A DNA stretch of 7,420 nt from Chromatiales bacterium (GTDB taxonomy: Bacteria > Pseudomonadota > Gammaproteobacteria > UBA6429): positions 1 through 7,420 of the forward strand of contig JALTJN010000082.1 in the NCBI GenBank assembly GCA_027076405.1, in the 5' to 3' direction. A program made the translations under genes and the position numbers. Positions 5,479-7,420 of this stretch are shown piece after piece (positions within the stretch are counted from its first letter, which is position 1; every line of letters starts with the position of its first letter). Below the pieces are notes generated by a model. It had not been told where the DNA came from, did no database searches, and saw only the letters and a program-made list of their open reading frames with translations.

Positions 5479-6777
5479 TTAAGAATTTTCGGATGAACGA
5501 TATTGCGAAATAATTGAGAAGCCTGTTATCATCATCATCATGATAACAGGATACATATGTCGGCTTTGTATAAAATATATAATACCTGTAGCAATGATTC
5601 CAACAATCGATGATATAAGAAACAAAACGACAGGTGAATTCGACCAATAGATAAGAATGGCTACAACAAAAAAAACAAGAGCGGCAGCATAGGTAATTAC
5701 ATATGTCCAGGCTTTGATTTGATTATTACTATCAGGATAATAATCTAAAGGTAACAGAGCTCTGGCCTTACGAAACAACGAATGAATAAATTTAATTGGA
5801 TTATTGGTCATCTCGTTTATCGCCAACCTGGAAAACTCACGATCTAACTGAAACGCACTTAACTCACCCAGATATTTATTGGAGTTGTAGTACTCTCGTA
5901 AGTACTCTCGCTCAATTGCATCAATAGATCTTATTGGAAAATCTTCTATAAATAATTGAGATTGTGTATAAAACAAGATTCTCCCACCACCCATATTTAG
6001 AATAGGATGTCCATAAATTATATAACTCCTAATAAGCCAAGGTGAAAGTACAATAATATAAATGAACATATAAATAATCAGTTCTTTTGTACGAAACAAC
6101 CTCTCAGAAAAAATCACAATAAAAATCAACAATACACCAGGCAGGATTGTCAGCCTAGTTAGAGTTGCCAACCCGAAGAATAGTGCAGAACAAACAAGAT
6201 AAACTGATCGTCTTTTTTCAACTATGTACTTCCCTGAATATAAAATAGCTACTAGCACAAAGAGGAGCATTAATGGCGCTTCATCCACAGTACCAGTTTT
6301 AAGAAAATTCATTGGCATAAAAAAAAGAACGACCAAACATAAATAGGCAATTTTACAATTTGAACCTTGCAATAATACAAGCCTGTATCCCAAATAAGCA
6401 ATACTGGTCGTTATAAATGCCTGTAACACAATACCAAAATATACTGTATACTTTCCTAACAAGGTTAAGAAGAACAGAAAAAATGAATAAATTGGAGGCC
6501 TGCCTACTTCCGTCTCAAGATCAAGTATATCGCCAAGACCCGACTGAACACGCATTTTATATTCACCTTGATGCATGCTAGCGACAAGCTGATCCCATCC
6601 ATACCCTTCAACAATCTTGGGCTGATCACCTTTAAAGTAAATTAAGTGCTGATAGCTTCCATAGATTATCATGGCCTTAAGTACAGTAGCAATTAACAAA
6701 ACAACTTGTTTATTATTATGAAGCAGACTTGAAAATTTGCGTAGATGATATTTTTTATTAAAAAAAATAGTATTCAT
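5479..6777 (-). CDS. GT-C fold membrane glycosyltransferase, PMT/GT39 (ArnT-like) family
   Basis: This 432-residue inner-membrane protein probably takes a sugar from a polyprenyl-phosphate donor and transfers it to an acceptor on the periplasmic side. It has around ten hydrophobic segments, near 23-41, 96-108, 111-135, 143-158, 166-181, 192-224, 231-249, 357-376, 381-403 and 409-423. After the first helix lies a periplasmic loop with WDQL (61-64, D62 a candidate catalytic acid). This is followed by VGRPPIYSFFL (91-101), a hallmark of the family, and TVDEAPLM (163-170). LTRLTILPG (206-214) and SPWLIRSYIIYGHPI (245-259) are also typical. QSRHMYP at 404-410 matches the terminal RY/RH..P motif. 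The product ends soon after, without the large C-terminal domain of ArnT. The start ATG has no visible Shine-Dalgarno and lies 46 bases after the preceding stop. Acceptor and donor cannot be read from the sequence; the adjacent GT2 is the natural donor-maker. Confidence 0.8.
   Translation of the reverse strand: MNTIFFNKKYHLRKFSSLLHNNKQVVLLIATVLKAMIIYGSYQHLIYFKGDQPKIVEGYGWDQLVASMHQGEYKMRVQSGLGDILDLETEVGRPPIYSFFLFFLTLLGKYTVYFGIVLQAFITTSIAYLGYRLVLLQGSNCKIAYLCLVVLFFMPMNFLKTGTVDEAPLMLLFVLVAILYSGKYIVEKRRSVYLVCSALFFGLATLTRLTILPGVLLIFIVIFSERLFRTKELIIYMFIYIIVLSPWLIRSYIIYGHPILNMGGGRILFYTQSQLFIEDFPIRSIDAIEREYLREYYNSNKYLGELSAFQLDREFSRLAINEMTNNPIKFIHSLFRKARALLPLDYYPDSNNQIKAWTYVITYAAALVFFVVAILIYWSNSPVVLFLISSIVGIIATGIIYFIQSRHMYPVIMMMMITGFSIISQYRSSENS
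5522..5550 (-). repeat. 11-bp hairpin with ATG trinucleotide repeat inside the GT-C gene
   Basis: On the coding strand CCTGTTATCAT and ATGATAACAGG form a perfect 11-bp stem with a 7-base loop. It encodes residues 410-419 (PVIMMMMITG), where four consecutive Met come from an (ATG)4 repeat. No U-run follows, so it is not a standard terminator. It lies about 40 bases before the GT-C stop and 80 bases from the intergenic palindrome. Confidence 0.55.
5889..5910 (-). repeat. short in-frame tandem repeat, 12-base period
   Basis: AGTACTCTCG occurs at 5889-5898 and again at 5901-5910. The 12-base period keeps the frame and encodes EREYLREYY (289-297) in a hydrophilic loop of the GT-C protein. It may be a small local duplication and probably has no separate function. 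Confidence 0.4.
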
Positions 6778-6823
6778 CGATTATTTTAGACAAAAAGTTG
6801 AATAATAGAAAGACGTATATTAG

Positions 6824-7420
6824 TTACAACGAATCCTGTAAAGCTTCAACAAATCCCGAAACAGAACATTGAACAGTTACATTTCTTATTATAAATTGTT
6901 TTGCATACGTAGAAATTTTGTTACTTAATTCTGTATCATCGAGCAACTTAGAGATAAGTTCTAACACGTTGGCCGAGTTAGAAAACTCTACAGAATAACC
7001 TGTAATACCGTGCTGGATCAAATCCTGCGTAGCACCTGCATGAACCGAAGCTATACATGGCACTCCAGCTGCCATCGCTTCGACCAGTACCAATCCCCAG
7101 ATATCAAAGCTCGTCGGGAACAAAAAACAGTCCGCTCGATAAAGAAAATCAACAATATCTTGCTTTTGTTTAAAACCATGAAAAAGCACACAGTCACTTA
7201 GCTCATGTTCATCAACATAGCGTTCAAGTTTTGCACGTTCTTCACCATCACCAATTATATTCAAAACAAAATCATCGCGCTTTTCCCGAAGTCTTTTTAC
7301 AATTTCTAATAACTGTGCTATATTTTTTCTTACACTCAAATGACTGACTGTTAAAAGCTCCTTACGCTTTTTATTCCCACTTTGCTTGCTTGCAACGTTA
7401 TCATTCCGAAAAAATTCGGT
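6824..7420 (-). CDS. GT4 (GT-B fold) glycosyltransferase, C-terminal half; 5' end outside window
   Basis: The frame is open to the right edge, and 198 C-terminal residues are visible. The TTG at 7339 is internal, since family-like sequence continues upstream of it: TEFFR at the edge matches the usual GVDTEFFRP, and ELLTVSHLSVRKN (21-33) is the classic start of the donor-binding domain. LNIIGDGEERAKLE follows, then FHGF, FPTS and DIWGLVLVEAMAAGVPCIAS (106-125). In that last motif the usual E-x7-E pair is D106-x7-E114, a variant seen in one GT4 branch (DxWGLV). GITGYSV (138-144) completes the nucleotide-sugar site. Full-length members have about 370-390 residues, so roughly half is missing. The enzyme should act in the cytoplasm, adding one sugar to a lipid-linked glycan using a nucleotide-sugar donor, with retention of configuration in this family. 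Donor and linkage cannot be told. Confidence 0.88.
   Translation of the reverse strand, partial: TEFFRNDNVASKQSGNKKRKELLTVSHLSVRKNIAQLLEIVKRLREKRDDFVLNIIGDGEERAKLERYVDEHELSDCVLFHGFKQKQDIVDFLYRADCFLFPTSFDIWGLVLVEAMAAGVPCIASVHAGATQDLIQHGITGYSVEFSNSANVLELISKLLDDTELSNKISTYAKQFIIRNVTVQCSVSGFVEALQDSL

Noticed and set aside
5423..5647. 74-residue minus-strand open frame across the GT-C stop and intergenic palindrome
   Set aside because: Mostly a shifted reading of the GT-C 3' end and AT-rich gap; low-complexity Tyr/Ile/Asp content and no family resemblance.
7010..7201. 63-residue plus-strand open frame
   Set aside because: Antisense to the conserved GT4 donor-binding motifs.

Overview
The window is a block of a surface-polysaccharide (O-antigen-type) biosynthesis locus from a Gram-negative bacterium. 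The evidence is a Wzy/WaaL-type membrane protein, a WecE-type nucleotide-sugar aminotransferase, a sugar formyltransferase-like protein, a polyprenyl-phosphate glycosyltransferase and a PMT/ArnT-like membrane glycosyltransferase. The genus cannot be fixed from the sequence. The DNA is AT-rich and uneven in composition, as is common in polysaccharide loci: hand counts of single 60-base lines give 16/60 GC at 6001-6060, 21/60 at 601-660, 31/60 at 2461-2520 and 32/60 at 2941-3000.

All seven genes lie on the minus strand and are transcribed from high to low coordinates. In that order they are: a family-4 (GT-B) glycosyltransferase cut by the right edge (6824-7420); a GT-C membrane glycosyltransferase (5479-6777); a GtrB/ArnC-like GT2 (4333-5337); a formyltransferase-fold protein (3465-4394) overlapping the GT2 gene by 62 bases; a dTDP-4-amino-4,6-dideoxygalactose transaminase (2106-3341); a SAM-dependent methyltransferase (1270-2109) joined to it by a 4-base ATGA overlap; and a Wzy/WaaL-type polymerase or ligase (1-1254) that runs off the left edge. 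Gaps are 46, 141, 124 and 15 bases, with overlaps elsewhere, so one or a few operons are likely. No gene-free stretch reaches 300 bases. I saw no tRNA, rRNA, insertion sequence, CRISPR array or clear Rho-independent terminator.

Taken together, the aminotransferase and formyltransferase could build an N-formylated 4-amino-4,6-dideoxyhexose. The GT2 would then load a sugar onto undecaprenyl phosphate, and the GT-C protein would transfer it to a glycan or lipid in the periplasm. This parallels the Arn (Ara4N) lipid A pathway, with WecE replacing ArnB and no deformylase in view. The family calls rest on visible motifs; the combined pathway is inference.

Non-coding or embedded signals are a perfect 13-bp palindrome overlapping a TATAAT box between the GT-C and GT2 genes, an 11-bp hairpin inside the 3' end of the GT-C gene, a distant 9-bp inverted repeat around the formyltransferase/aminotransferase junction, and an in-frame A AAA AAA heptamer near the 3' end of the aminotransferase gene that could shift ribosomes into the methyltransferase frame.
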